From assembly GCF_004522095.1 (NCBI RefSeq), contig NZ_SPUI01000003.1, positions 434,001 to 498,000 of the forward strand: a stretch of 64,000 nucleotides of DNA, read 5' to 3'. This DNA comes from Nocardioides sp. 503 (GTDB lineage Bacteria > Actinomycetota > Actinomycetes > Propionibacteriales > Nocardioidaceae). Made by a program: the position numbers and the translations under genes. This document shows positions 9,701-17,539 of the stretch, piece by piece. The stretch's first letter is position 1. Each line of letters begins with the position of its first letter. The notes beneath the pieces were generated by a model. That model saw nothing but the letters and a program-made list of their open reading frames with translations. It had not been told where the DNA came from and made no database searches.

Positions 9701-10317
9701 GGGGTCCCGGGGCCGCTGTCTCGCTGGACGACCAGTGGGGTGGCGGACGTGGCGCCCTCGGCCCACTTGGCCTCGACCGAGAGCACCCCGGCGCCGAAGC
9801 TCGTGTAGTAGTCGGCGCGGATGATCCGCACGTCGGAGGAGTCCGCGGGCGTCGAGCCGGGGAGCGCGCGGAGGCCGGAGGCCTTCCCGCGCTTGAGCCC
9901 GGCGTTGGCCGCCCGCTCCGCGGCGATGGTGTCCTCGCGGCCGGCCAGGGCCTTGGCCGAGTCCTCGGCGGAGTAGAGGATCTCGCCGACGTCGTAGCCG
10001 CCGGCCTTCAGCTGCTCGATCTCGCTGTCGGTGACGACCGCGCGCACCGACAGCCCGTCGGGGCCCTGCTCGACGCCGTGGTCGAGGTCGACGCCGGTCG
10101 CGACCAGGCGGTCCAGCTCGGCGGTGTCGGCGAGGCGCACCTCGACGACCATCGCCTCCTCGTCGGGCAGCCGCTCGAGGACGACGTCGGGGTCGGCCGT
10201 GGCGGCGGCCCCGGACGGCGTGCCGGTGAACGACAGGGTGGCCAGCACGAGAGCGGCGGGGGCGGCGAGTGCGAGCCCGCGCCTCCTCCAGCCGTGCCGT
10301 CGGTGGGGTAGGGACAT
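6727..10317 (-). CDS. Large secreted M14 zinc carboxypeptidase with PA insert and Ig-like C-terminal repeats
   Basis: Exported peptidase of 1196 residues. ATG 10317 is preceded by AAGGAG, and it starts with a classic Sec signal (RRHGWRRRGLALAAPAALVL, cleavage near residue 40). An N-terminal region (~40-260) is followed by the start of the peptidase domain, an inserted protease-associated (PA) domain around residues 390-490 (GFPAGAIAVIDRGECSLADK), then the catalytic part. Visible M14 residues: zinc motif HAREW (HxxE), the later zinc histidine in YSMNMHSSGDYF, and the general-base glutamate in YGWNFEVGR. After the catalytic domain come two Ig-like repeats of about 90 residues (VKQGQKSTATVTVTATN; ITRSTRARLTVKVTASAP). 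The protein is about three times the size of a simple M14 enzyme. It stands alone, closed by the hairpin at 6681-6710. Confidence 0.92.
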   Translation of the reverse strand: MSLPHRRHGWRRRGLALAAPAALVLATLSFTGTPSGAAATADPDVVLERLPDEEAMVVEVRLADTAELDRLVATGVDLDHGVEQGPDGLSVRAVVTDSEIEQLKAGGYDVGEILYSAEDSAKALAGREDTIAAERAANAGLKRGKASGLRALPGSTPADSSDVRIIRADYYTSFGAGVLSVEAKWAEGATSATPLVVQRDSGPGTPMGSGGTQTITRFVDAGVYLYHLGATNVNVDVRGESTRPDRVQITSPSGDVAIAKVNDWLPTGSEQDPFKGAGYQEDFVNKYLVPTELYARIKQLAATYPDLAEVVELPNASQGYRRKAQALLEPVSRLSATIGGRSVDLPYAAAASGAWATLAPTATTTTAPVAVRRVTAAANPAWPAATPSMGCGAFTGFPAGAIAVIDRGECSLADKVLNAQNAGAVAVALVNATPGLATAPSGAATPTGSTTAVTLPTVGISLQDATRIRNGGTTVTGQLLPVTATPNASRLGIESLAWGHEGGNDLTAQIVDPGAANAVLEVTVAGNAVTITPATDGAGAIVSTVAEVVAAIKANPTAAALVDAYPYRAETGTGVVRATPVIALSDNLSAPAWVSRDPQKVYAIKIGKTRDGSKPGVLAYAQEHAREWVPPLVTLEAAERLLRNYSTHAPTRELVDNLEIWIAPSINPDGGHYSFFDFASQRRNMTRHCAKGGVYDAAGRNSWGVDLNRNFTEYSAHDGYSGASATNCTSDTYAGPTELSEPEARNVDWMMAKPNMRYSMNMHSSGDYFMWAPGAYKDEGRVTAPRPTVGEEAYFWQASSRILTAIKRQRGMTVTPARTGPIIDVLYSAAGNSGDLAWYKYGLYGWNFEVGRTFQPPFESLTPTGPGAHQEALEYANGLIELLRVARDEELDVKAPTTAIEFAETSDPDRVDFTFTSDEAAEIYYTLDGTAPTKENGIRWESEGDREGGKRLSVAKGTPIHWYAVDPADNVEAGYDPTDAADRSYRKWIADPEWSPEAAASTVELSLAPTSVKQGQKSTATVTVTATNDFELAPSGTVTLTAGGDTIGTLPVGADGKASGAVGPFTKAGSVPVVATYSGDDVTAGSSSAPVTVQVTAAPVVKVASKVAVTKVAPGRITRSTRARLTVKVTASAPVAGQVVVRSGGKVVGRGTVGANGRVVLTLSKLGKAGKKTLVVSYAGNARVKASTTRKVVRVR

Positions 10318-10440
10318 GCGCGCTCCTTCACGAAGGGACGCTTCGCGCGCGCCACATCGACCGGCCGGACAGTGGCGGTCCGGTCGTGAACGGAGGGTGG
10401 CCCGAGAAGGTCCGGGGGGTGCAGAAAACCAACCAGGTCC

Positions 10441-10456
10441 GTTGACACGCGTCAAC
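10441..10456. promoter_or_regulatory. Palindromic -35 region upstream of the M14 peptidase
   Basis: GTTGAC, 4-nt spacer, GTCAAC: a 6-bp dyad whose two arms each contain a TTGAC -35 core, one facing the peptidase gene and one facing the tRNA-Lys side. It may be a back-to-back promoter or an operator. No convincing -10 follows on the peptidase side; on the other side CGTACT or TACTTT at about 10465-10473 is weak. Confidence 0.3.
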
Positions 10457-10601
10457 CGATTCCGCGTACTTTTCTCGAGGAATCGTCGGAAGGTGCCTGT
10501 CGATCGCCACTCGGCGACGCTAGGAGGCCGCCCTCTAGACTCTCGCCCTGAACGCGTACGACGCCGGCCGGGACCCGCTCGCCCTCGCCGGCCCAGATCC
10601 C

Positions 10602-10674
10602 GGGCCCCTAGCTCAATTGGCAGAGCAGGAGACTTTTAATCTCTTGGTTGTGGGTTCGAGTCCCACGGGGCCTA
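10602..10674 (+). tRNA. tRNA-Lys (anticodon TTT)
   Basis: 73-nt cloverleaf: acceptor GGGCCCC paired with GGGGCCT (one G-U), D-arm GCTC/GAGC, anticodon arm GGAGA-CTTTTAA-TCTCT with anticodon TTT, T-arm GTGGG-TTCGAGT-CCCAC, discriminator A. The CCA end is not encoded (CCG follows). A possible -10 box TAGACT lies at 10535-10540, about 60 nt upstream, without an obvious -35. Confidence 0.97.
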
Positions 10675-10683
10675 CCGGCGCCG

Positions 10684-10714
10684 GTGGCTTGGGTAAAACT
10701 TGCGCCAAGGCCAC
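10684..10714 (+). terminator. Hairpin after tRNA-Lys
   Basis: GTGGCTTGG (10684-10692) pairs with CCAAGGCCAC (10705-10714) with one bulged base and a 12-nt loop, starting 9 nt after the tRNA. It probably ends or trims the tRNA transcript. There is no T-run, so this is moderate evidence. Confidence 0.4.
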
Positions 10715-10819
10715 GCGAGCACGCACGAGGAGCACTAGCGTCCGGGTCACTCGGCCCCGTGCCGGGGCTGGGTGGGGAAGGCTGGGGGGTCTTCCCACCC
10801 GTCGTGCGGAAGGGGCGCC

Positions 10820-10918
10820 ATGACCCGGCCCTTCGAAGTGATCGCGATCCTGGCCAGCGTCTGCTGGCTCGACGGCGCGACCAGGACCCTGTCCAACCTG
10901 ATGTCGATGCTGTGGTGA
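10820..10918 (+). CDS. Possible 32-residue small protein
   Basis: ATG preceded by GGAAGGGG at 5-nt spacing, in the 314-nt stretch between tRNA-Lys and the next gene. The peptide MTRPFEVIAILASVCWLDGA is followed by TRTLSNLMSMLW: mildly hydrophobic, perhaps membrane-associating. I know of no family. The good ribosome site is the only strong evidence, and conservation in related genomes would decide. The rest of this gap holds only the tRNA hairpin. Confidence 0.3.
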   Translation: MTRPFEVIAILASVCWLDGATRTLSNLMSMLW

Positions 10919-10988
10919 CGGCGTGAGGGCCTGAGGACCGCAGCCGGCGCACCGGCGCACCGGCGCGGCAACGAGAGCTGCCCGCGAG

Positions 10989-11645
10989 TCAGGGTCGGCC
11001 GACGAGGATCCGCGCGACTCGGGTCCGGTCGCCCGCTGCGTAGCGGACCCCTGCCGGACTGCCGTCCTCGCTGACCGCGACGTTGACGACGGCACGGTAG
11101 CGACGCAGGTAGCGCGACGTGCCGAGGCACGAGCGCTTGAGGGAGACCGTCAGCTTGTGGCGTGCGGGGCGCACGACGTGGCGGACCGCGCAGGTCCGTC
11201 GAGGATCGTCGATGACACCCGCGTGCGTCTTCAGGACCGTCTTGAGCCTCAACCGCCCGGAGCTGCGGGTGAGCCTGGTGCTCAGGTAGGTGTCGAGGGT
11301 GCGGTGCTCGGTGGCGAAGATCGAGTCGAAGTACTGCGCCGCCGCGCCCGGCTGACCGGCGGCCAGGACGTCGCCCACCTTGTAGGTGAAGACGACCCGC
11401 TCGCCCACGCGACGGACGACGACCTTGCGGATGTCACCGAAGACCTGGGCGTCGTCGAACGTCGCGGTGTCCGGTGCGTCCGGAGTCCGCTCCTGGTCAC
11501 CCGAGGGGTCGAGGATGACCCGCTTCGCGCTCACCCGGTCGGCGGCAGGGCCTTCGGCCGCGAGGCCGGCTCCCGCGGAGCTGACGGTGCACGCCACCGC
11601 CGTGGCGACGATGACGGCGGTACGGCGCGTCCTGCTGAGGCTCAT
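10989..11645 (-). CDS. Secreted protein of unknown function
   Basis: 218 residues from ATG 11645 with AGAAGGA 8 nt upstream. The N-terminus is a Sec signal (MSLSRTRRTAVIVATAVA, then cleavage near AGAGLAA, about residue 29). The mature protein is basic and beta-rich looking (KVVVRRVGERVVFTYKVGDV; RLRLKTVLKTHAG; KLTVSLKRSCLG) with two cysteines that could pair. It has no catalytic motif and no transmembrane anchor. It resembles small exported beta-sandwich proteins found in Nocardioides-type genomes, but I cannot name a family. Neighbours (tRNA-Lys, ABC exporter) give no functional hint. Confidence 0.75.
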   Translation of the reverse strand: MSLSRTRRTAVIVATAVACTVSSAGAGLAAEGPAADRVSAKRVILDPSGDQERTPDAPDTATFDDAQVFGDIRKVVVRRVGERVVFTYKVGDVLAAGQPGAAAQYFDSIFATEHRTLDTYLSTRLTRSSGRLRLKTVLKTHAGVIDDPRRTCAVRHVVRPARHKLTVSLKRSCLGTSRYLRRYRAVVNVAVSEDGSPAGVRYAAGDRTRVARILVGRP

Positions 11646-11791
11646 GGGCGTGGTCCTTCTGCTGGGTCCGGGGGGGTGGGGGCGTCGTCGTACGGGCACG
11701 GCGCACGGGGAGCCTCCCCACCGGTGGGTCCTCCTGAAACCCCCTCACCGATGCGCTCGTCCTTCCTCGACCGTCGGGGTTGCCGTCCGGC

Positions 11792-13579
11792 TCAGCGCCA
11801 GGCCGCGAACAGGTCGGCGTAGGGACCCTGCGCGACGACCAGGTCGCCGTGGTGGCCGACCTGCACGATGCGGCCGGCCTCGAAGACGAGCACCACGTCG
11901 GCGCGCTCGGCGGTGGCCATCCGGTGCGCGATGGAGACCGTGGTGCGGCCCTCGGTGAGCCTGGCGAGCGCGGCCTGCACGCGCACGTCGGTGGCCGGGT
12001 CGACCGCGCTCGTGGCCTCGTCGAGGATCACCAGGTCGGGATCGACCAACGCGGTGCGGGCCAGCGCCACCAGCTGTCGCTCCCCGACCGAGAGCCGGTC
12101 GCCGCGGACCCCCACCCGGGTCGCCAGCCCGTCGGGCAGCTCGGCGAGCCAGTCGGCGAGGCCGAGGTCGCCGAGGACCCGGCGTACGTCGGCCTCGACC
12201 ACGTCGGGCAGGCCGACGGCGATGTTCTGCCCGAGCGTGGTGTCGAAGAGGAACGGGTCCTGCGGCACGATCACCACGCGGCGCTCGAGCGCGGCGTCGG
12301 CGATCGAGCCCAGGGGGCGGCCGCCCAGGCGGATCTCGCCGCCGAGGGGCTGGATGCGCCGCGTCAGCAGCTTGGCGAACGTGCTCTTGCCGGAGCCCGA
12401 CTCCCCCACGACGGCGACGTGCTGGCCCGGGGCGATGCGCACGGTGAGGTCGTGCACGACCGGCGGCCCGCCGGCGTACGACGCCGAGACCGCGTCCAGC
12501 TCGACGCCGACGGGCCCGCCCGCGAGGTCGACCGCGTGCGCTCCGCTCACGACGGCGGACGGGGTCGTGACGAGCTCGAGCGCGCGCCGCCACCCGACCA
12601 GGGCGTTCTGCGCCTCGCCGAGCGACTGCACCAGGAACTGCAGCGGGCGCACGAAGAACGTCACCAGGAAGACCATCGCCACCAGCTGGCCCGCGGACAG
12701 GTCGGGGGCAGGGCCCCACTGCTGGTGGGTGGTCCAGCCGACACCGAGGAGGATGACCAGCACGGTCATCGTCGAGATGGCGACCTCGCCGAGCGCCGTG
12801 TTGCCGTGCAGCGGGACGAGGGTGCGCAGCTGGCTGGAGCGGGTGCGGTCGACGGCCTCGTCCAGCTGGGCCCGCATCCGGTCGGCGGTGCCCGTCACCC
12901 GGATCACCGGCGCCCCGATCACGGCTTCGGCCACGACGCCCTGCATGGTCGAGACGTCCGCGCGCACCACGGCGAAGCGGCGTGCCACGACCCGCTGCAG
13001 CCGCGTCATGCTCAGCAGCAGCACGAGGGCGAGCGCGACGACCGGCACCGTGAGCTGCCAGCAGAAGGCCGCCATCACCGCGGTCGCCAGCAGGAGCTGG
13101 GCGAGGTTGGTGATCATCTGCACGCCGCCGTTCTGCGTGAAGGTGGTGATCGTGTCCACGTCGCTGGTGAGGCGGGCGACGAGGTCGGCGCTGCGCACCT
13201 GGTCCGCGGTGGTGGCCGACATCTCGTGCGCGCGGGCCAGGCCCTCACGGCGCAGCGAGGCGAGGGCGCGCTCCGTGCGCCGCTGCACGCGGCGGTTGAG
13301 CGCCCACGAGGACAGCCCTGCGACGACGAGGGCCGCGGCGCCGACCTCCAGCGCGTGCGTCACCGCAGCGGGAGCGAGCCCCCGGTCGATCGCCCGCTGC
13401 ACGGTCAGCGGCGCGATGATCCGGCCGGCGCCGGCCGCGAGGGCGAGCAGCACGGTGACCACCCAGCCGCTGGCCAGCACCGGCGTGACCCGGATCCCCA
13501 GCGCCACCAGCGATCGCGGTCCGAGGTCGGCCAGGTCGGCGAGCCCCGGGTCAGCCGGCGAGAACGGCGCGGTCCTCAT
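11792..13579 (-). CDS. ABC exporter half-transporter, subunit B (catalytically complete NBD)
   Basis: Fused membrane domain plus ATPase, 595 residues. The membrane domain (~30-320) is of the exporter type (LAAGAGRIIAPLTVQRAIDRG; LVARLTSDVDTITTF). The nucleotide-binding domain has Walker A GESGSGKST, Q-loop VPQDPFLFDTT, Walker B LVILDEATSAVD with the catalytic glutamate, and H-loop SIAHRMA. Its signature motif is unusual: LSVGERQ instead of LSGGQ. ATG 13579 overlaps the end of the upstream partner gene by 29 nt, implying coupled synthesis and a heterodimer. Exported compound unknown; a drug or lipid is typical for the family. Confidence 0.92.
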   Translation of the reverse strand: MRTAPFSPADPGLADLADLGPRSLVALGIRVTPVLASGWVVTVLLALAAGAGRIIAPLTVQRAIDRGLAPAAVTHALEVGAAALVVAGLSSWALNRRVQRRTERALASLRREGLARAHEMSATTADQVRSADLVARLTSDVDTITTFTQNGGVQMITNLAQLLLATAVMAAFCWQLTVPVVALALVLLLSMTRLQRVVARRFAVVRADVSTMQGVVAEAVIGAPVIRVTGTADRMRAQLDEAVDRTRSSQLRTLVPLHGNTALGEVAISTMTVLVILLGVGWTTHQQWGPAPDLSAGQLVAMVFLVTFFVRPLQFLVQSLGEAQNALVGWRRALELVTTPSAVVSGAHAVDLAGGPVGVELDAVSASYAGGPPVVHDLTVRIAPGQHVAVVGESGSGKSTFAKLLTRRIQPLGGEIRLGGRPLGSIADAALERRVVIVPQDPFLFDTTLGQNIAVGLPDVVEADVRRVLGDLGLADWLAELPDGLATRVGVRGDRLSVGERQLVALARTALVDPDLVILDEATSAVDPATDVRVQAALARLTEGRTTVSIAHRMATAERADVVLVFEAGRIVQVGHHGDLVVAQGPYADLFAAWR

Positions 13580-15353
13580 CGTCGGTCCTCCCGCCGTCGT
13601 AGGCCGAGACGATGTCGCGGAAGTCGGCGTGGCGCTCGCGCAGCTCGTCGTGGGTGCCCGCGTCGACGACCCGCCCGTCGGCGAGGAAGACCACCCGGTC
13701 GGCCACGGCCAGGGAGCCGTGCCGGTTGGCGACGAGCAGCACCGTGGGGCCGCCGTCGTCGACGAGCGCACGCAGCCGGGCGAGCACCCGCAGCTCGACG
13801 CGAGGGTCCAGCGCGGAGGTCGCGTCGTCGAGCACCAGCAGCCGCGGCCGGCGGAGCAGGGCCCGGGCCAGGCAGAGGCGCTGTCGCTGCCCGCCCGAGA
13901 GGGTCGCCCCGCGCTCGCCGACCACGGAGTCGAGGCCGGCGGGCAGCGCGCCGACGAAGTCGGCCGCGTCGGCCACCTCGAGCGCCGTCCAGAGCTCGGT
14001 GTCGGTGTAGGCGCGCAGCCCCTCGCGGGGGTGGCCGTCGAGGGCGAGGTTGTCGCGGATCGTGGTGCTGAAGAGGAACGGCGACTGCCCGACCAGCCCG
14101 AGCGTCGCGGCGCGGCGGGCGAGGTCGAGGTCGTCCAGCGGCCGCCCGTCGACCAGCACCTCGCCCCTGCTGGGTCCGATCTGTCCGCAGACCAGGTCGA
14201 CGAGGGTGGTCTTGCCGGCACCGGTCGCGCCGACGACGGCGCAGACGGTGCCCGGCTCGACCGTCAGGTCGACGGCGTGGAGCAGCGTCGCCTCCCCGCG
14301 GACCACGTCGGCGCCGCGCACCTCGAGCAGGGCGGGTCCGTCCGGACCGGCCCCGCCCACCACGCCGTACGTCGCCGTGGGCGCGTCCAGGACGGCCTCG
14401 ACGCGCTCGTGGCCGGCGGCCGCGAGCGGCAGGATCGACAGGAAGCGGCTGAGCACGCTGAGCGGGATGGACACCGTGAGCAGCAGGTAGCAGACGCCCA
14501 CGAGGGAGCCGAGCGTCAGGTCGCCGGCGCTGACGGCCCGCGACCCGATGCCGAGGACGGCGAGCACCGCCACGGTCGGGAGGAGCTCGAGCAGCGGGTC
14601 GAAGACCGCGCTGATCGCGGCCATCCTCGTGTTGGCCTCGCGGACCCGCTCCACCTCCGGGGCGAACCGGGCGTCCTCGGCCCCTGCCAGGCCCAGGCTG
14701 CGCACCACGGGGCCGGCCTCGATGCTCTCGTGCGCGGTGCGCGCGACGTCACCCCGCGCCGCCTGGCCGTCGCGGGCGCGCGGCGTCAGCAGCCGCTGGT
14801 AGACGACGTTGAGCACCAGGACCCCGGCTACGAGGAGCAGCCCGACCGTGCCCAGCGCAGGGGCGGTGAGGGCGAGCTGGGCCAGCGCACCGACCAGCAT
14901 GAAGACCATGCCGAGGGCGAAGTAGAGCCACTGCACGGGCGACCACACGGCGTCCACGTCGGAGACGGCGTGGGCGAGCAGGCGCCCGGGCGGGTGCTCG
15001 CGGTGCCAGGCGAGGTCCAGGTGCAGGTAGCGGCGTACGACGGCGCGCCGCGTCGCGGCCTGCGCGCGGTGCTGGACCCGGCCGGTCGCGACCCCGCGGA
15101 CCCAGATCGTGCCGCAGCGCACGGCGGAGACCCCGAGGATGACGCCCGCGCCCGCCCACCACGTGGCCGCGCCGACGGGCCGGCCGTCGAGGACCGGGAG
15201 CACGAGGTGGTCGGTGGTCCACCCGACGGCGGCGGCGCCGAGCACCATCGTGCCGCCGTTGACCAGACCCGCCGTGGTGGCGACGGCGGCCGGCCCGGGA
15301 TGGTCGCGCGACCCGCGCGCGAGCACCCGCAGTGCCCGCCCGACGGCGCTCAC
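13551..15353 (-). CDS. ABC exporter half-transporter, subunit A (degenerate catalytic residues)
   Basis: 600 residues from GTG 15353. It has an exporter-type membrane domain (~15-310) and an ATPase domain with Walker A GATGAGKTT, Q-loop VGQSPFLFSTT and a canonical LSGGQRQR signature. The Walker B reads LLVLDDATSALD, with Asp replacing the catalytic Glu, and the H-loop is VANRHGS, with Asn where His is expected. These defects complement the altered signature of the downstream partner, as in heterodimeric exporters with one active and one degenerate ATP site. The gene precedes its partner with a 29-nt overlap and lies 21 nt after the stop of the sulfur-island gene at 15375, read on the same strand. 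Confidence 0.92.
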   Translation of the reverse strand: MSAVGRALRVLARGSRDHPGPAAVATTAGLVNGGTMVLGAAAVGWTTDHLVLPVLDGRPVGAATWWAGAGVILGVSAVRCGTIWVRGVATGRVQHRAQAATRRAVVRRYLHLDLAWHREHPPGRLLAHAVSDVDAVWSPVQWLYFALGMVFMLVGALAQLALTAPALGTVGLLLVAGVLVLNVVYQRLLTPRARDGQAARGDVARTAHESIEAGPVVRSLGLAGAEDARFAPEVERVREANTRMAAISAVFDPLLELLPTVAVLAVLGIGSRAVSAGDLTLGSLVGVCYLLLTVSIPLSVLSRFLSILPLAAAGHERVEAVLDAPTATYGVVGGAGPDGPALLEVRGADVVRGEATLLHAVDLTVEPGTVCAVVGATGAGKTTLVDLVCGQIGPSRGEVLVDGRPLDDLDLARRAATLGLVGQSPFLFSTTIRDNLALDGHPREGLRAYTDTELWTALEVADAADFVGALPAGLDSVVGERGATLSGGQRQRLCLARALLRRPRLLVLDDATSALDPRVELRVLARLRALVDDGGPTVLLVANRHGSLAVADRVVFLADGRVVDAGTHDELRERHADFRDIVSAYDGGRTDDEDRAVLAG

Positions 15354-15374
15354 CGCGGCGGCCGCGCGCGCGGC

Positions 15375-16373
15375 TCAGACAAGGAGCCGGTCGGTCGCGA
15401 GGAGCGCCTCGAGGCTCGGACGGGGCAGCTCGCCGTCGACCTCGGCAGGCGGGCCGAGCAGGCGCTGCACCGCGGCGTTGAGCGGGGCCTCGAGCCCGTG
15501 CCGGCGCGCGAGGAGCACGACCTCGCCGTTGAGGTAGTCGATCTCGCTCGAGGCACCCCGGGCGAAGGACTGCCAGGTCGACAGGCGGCCCCCGACGTGG
15601 CCCTCGACCGCCAGCACCGAGAAGTCCACGGCGCCCCGGTCGAGCTCGCCACCGGGCGGGAGGGGCGTGCCGGCGGCCTCGAGGACCAGGGCGGCCTCCT
15701 GGCGCAGCAGGGTGCGCGCCCGCGCCCGGGTGTCGTCGTCCCCGACGAACAGGTCGAGCCCGTTCCCGACGTTGCCCAGCAGCTTGGCCGCCTTCTGCGC
15801 CCGCACGTCCGGGACCGCCCAGGCCGCGAGGCCCGCCCCGGCGAGGTCGGCGACCAGCTCGTCCTGGAGCTCGTCGGCGGGTGCGACGTAGCGACCGAGC
15901 CAGACCAGACCCACCGCCGGTGGCAGCGACGGGGAGACGATCTCCCCGGGCGTGAGGTGGCTGGCGGCGATCGCGATCGTCGCGCCGTAGACCCGCCCGA
16001 ACCGGCGCAGCGCGAGGTCCTCGGTCAGCAGGCCGTTCTGGAAGGTGACCACCGGCAGGTCGGCGGCCAGGCCACCGCCCGCGACGGGCTGCCAGGCCCA
16101 CGCGGCCAGTGCCGCCTCGGCGTCCTGGGTCTTGACGGTGAGCAGCAGGACGTCGTCGGGACGCAGGTCGACGGCCTCGGGCCCCTCGGCGACCGGGACA
16201 TCGACCACGTCGACGCGACCGGGACGCCGCACGACCAGGCCGTGCTCGGCGATCGCCCGGCCGTGAGGTCCGCGGGCGACCAGGACGACGTCGTGGCCGG
16301 CCGGCACGAGCTGCGCCACGAGGGCGCCGCCCACGGCACCGCCGCCGATGACGACGTAGCGACGCGCGCTCAC
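15375..16373 (-). CDS. Ketopantoate reductase family oxidoreductase (ApbA/PanE-like)
   Basis: NAD(P)H-dependent reductase of a 2-oxo acid, 332 residues. The N-terminal Rossmann motif is VVIGGGAVGGALVAQLVPAG. The family's VKT (LLLTVKTQDAEAALAA) and QNG (VVTFQNGLLTED) segments follow, and the C-terminal domain holds the conserved KLLGNVGNGLDLF region and SEIDYLNGEVV. GTG 16373 overlaps the stop of the upstream flavin monooxygenase gene (GTGA). Because it is the last gene of an operon with three flavin monooxygenases, a role in reducing the oxo product of C-S cleavage is more likely than a role in pantothenate synthesis. That is inference from context. Confidence 0.88.
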   Translation of the reverse strand: MSARRYVVIGGGAVGGALVAQLVPAGHDVVLVARGPHGRAIAEHGLVVRRPGRVDVVDVPVAEGPEAVDLRPDDVLLLTVKTQDAEAALAAWAWQPVAGGGLAADLPVVTFQNGLLTEDLALRRFGRVYGATIAIAASHLTPGEIVSPSLPPAVGLVWLGRYVAPADELQDELVADLAGAGLAAWAVPDVRAQKAAKLLGNVGNGLDLFVGDDDTRARARTLLRQEAALVLEAAGTPLPPGGELDRGAVDFSVLAVEGHVGGRLSTWQSFARGASSEIDYLNGEVVLLARRHGLEAPLNAAVQRLLGPPAEVDGELPRPSLEALLATDRLLV

Positions 16374-17539
16374 GCGCCCAGGACCCGACGGCCGGTGGCG
16401 AGGAGCGCGGTGTCCTCCTGCGGCGGGTGGATGCGCACGCACTGGACGTCGCGGAAGTGCCGCTCGAGGGAGTTCGTGCGGCTCAGTGCGGGGTTGCCGA
16501 GCGCGGCGACGGCGGTCTGCACGGCCGCGACGACCGAGCGGGCGATCTGCACCTTCACGACGGACAGCTGGGGGCCCACGTCGTGACCGGCCTCGAGGCG
16601 GAGCAGCGTGCCGAAGAGCAGCGCCTCGGCCTGGGCGATCTGGGCCTCGATCTCGCCGGCGACGCCCTGGATGCGCTCGGTGGTCGCGATCGGGCGGCCG
16701 AGGGCGGCCGGGACGCGCTCCTGGGCGTAGGCGACGAACGCCGCGCGCGCGGCACGCGCCACCCCGAGGTAGAGCGCCGGGTGGCCGAAGCTGCCCGGCC
16801 CGGCGACCGCCGCCGGGTCGCGGTAGACGCCGTCGGCGCCCCGCGGGATCTCGACGAAGCTCTCGAGCGGGACCGGGGTGTCGTCGTACACGACGTCGTG
16901 GGTGTTGGACGCACGGAGCCCGAGGTGGTCCCAGGTCTCGACCCAGGTGATGCCGGGCGCCTCGGCCGGCACCAGCAGGTGGCCCACCCGCTGCACGGGC
17001 TCGTCGGTGACGACCCAGACGACGTGGTAGGCCAGGGCCGTGCCGCCGGTCGCGTAGGCCTTGCGGCCCGAGAGCGACCACCCGTCCGTCGTCCGGCGCG
17101 CCGTCGTGCTCGGCAGGCCACCGCGCGCGGGTGCGCCGAGCTCGGGCTCGGCGCGGATGGCGTTGACGAGCGCCGGGCCGGCCTGCGACCTGCGCAGGAG
17201 GTCGTCGTACGCCGCCGTGGGCCAGTGGGCGTTGGCTGCCTGACCCTGGTGGGTGTTGAGGTTGTTGGCGGCGAGCAGGCCGACGGAGGCGTCCCCCTCG
17301 CCGAGGGCGGCGAGCACCCGGGCGGTGTCGACGAGGCCGAGGCCCGGCCCGCCGAACTGCGCGCCGACGGTCGCGGTCAGCAGGCCGGCGCGGTGGGCGG
17401 CCTCGAGACCGGCCTGCGGGACGGCGCCGCTGCGGTCGTACTCCGCCGCGGTCTGCGCGACCTCGGCGGTCACGGCGGCGAGCGCCTCGTCCGAGACGTC
17501 GACCTCGGCGAGCACGGGCCGCTCGGAGGTGACCGTCAT
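16370..17539 (-). CDS. Acyl-CoA-dehydrogenase-fold flavin monooxygenase (DszC/SfnC-like)
   Basis: 389 residues, ATG 17539 overlapping the previous stop (ATGA). The fold is that of acyl-CoA dehydrogenases: an N-terminal helical domain (AALGEGDASVGLLAANNLNT), a central beta domain (GWSLSGRKAYATGGTALAYH; WDHLGLRASNTHDVVYDD) and a C-terminal helical domain. The family that best fits is DszC/SfnC, FMNH2-dependent enzymes that oxidise sulfur compounds rather than acyl-CoA. The catalytic Glu typical of true acyl-CoA dehydrogenases is not evident by eye. Its place between two SsuD-like genes and a reductase supports a sulfur role. The reduced flavin would come from the reductase at 24164. Confidence 0.85.
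   Translation of the reverse strand: MTVTSERPVLAEVDVSDEALAAVTAEVAQTAAEYDRSGAVPQAGLEAAHRAGLLTATVGAQFGGPGLGLVDTARVLAALGEGDASVGLLAANNLNTHQGQAANAHWPTAAYDDLLRRSQAGPALVNAIRAEPELGAPARGGLPSTTARRTTDGWSLSGRKAYATGGTALAYHVVWVVTDEPVQRVGHLLVPAEAPGITWVETWDHLGLRASNTHDVVYDDTPVPLESFVEIPRGADGVYRDPAAVAGPGSFGHPALYLGVARAARAAFVAYAQERVPAALGRPIATTERIQGVAGEIEAQIAQAEALLFGTLLRLEAGHDVGPQLSVVKVQIARSVVAAVQTAVAALGNPALSRTNSLERHFRDVQCVRIHPPQEDTALLATGRRVLGA

Noticed and set aside
7435..10311. A 958-codon open frame on the plus strand
   Set aside because: Antisense to the M14 peptidase. The translation is Gly/Arg/Val repeats without any domain.
10608..11130. Several ORFs on both strands crossing tRNA-Lys
   Set aside because: They read through the tRNA and have no ribosome sites; the tRNA cloverleaf explains the sequence.
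11868..16586. A very long open frame (about 1570 codons) on the plus strand
   Set aside because: It runs antisense through the two ABC exporter genes and the ketopantoate-reductase-like gene, all of which have clear motifs on the minus strand. The product is Arg/Pro/Ser-rich low complexity, typical of shadow frames in very GC-rich DNA.
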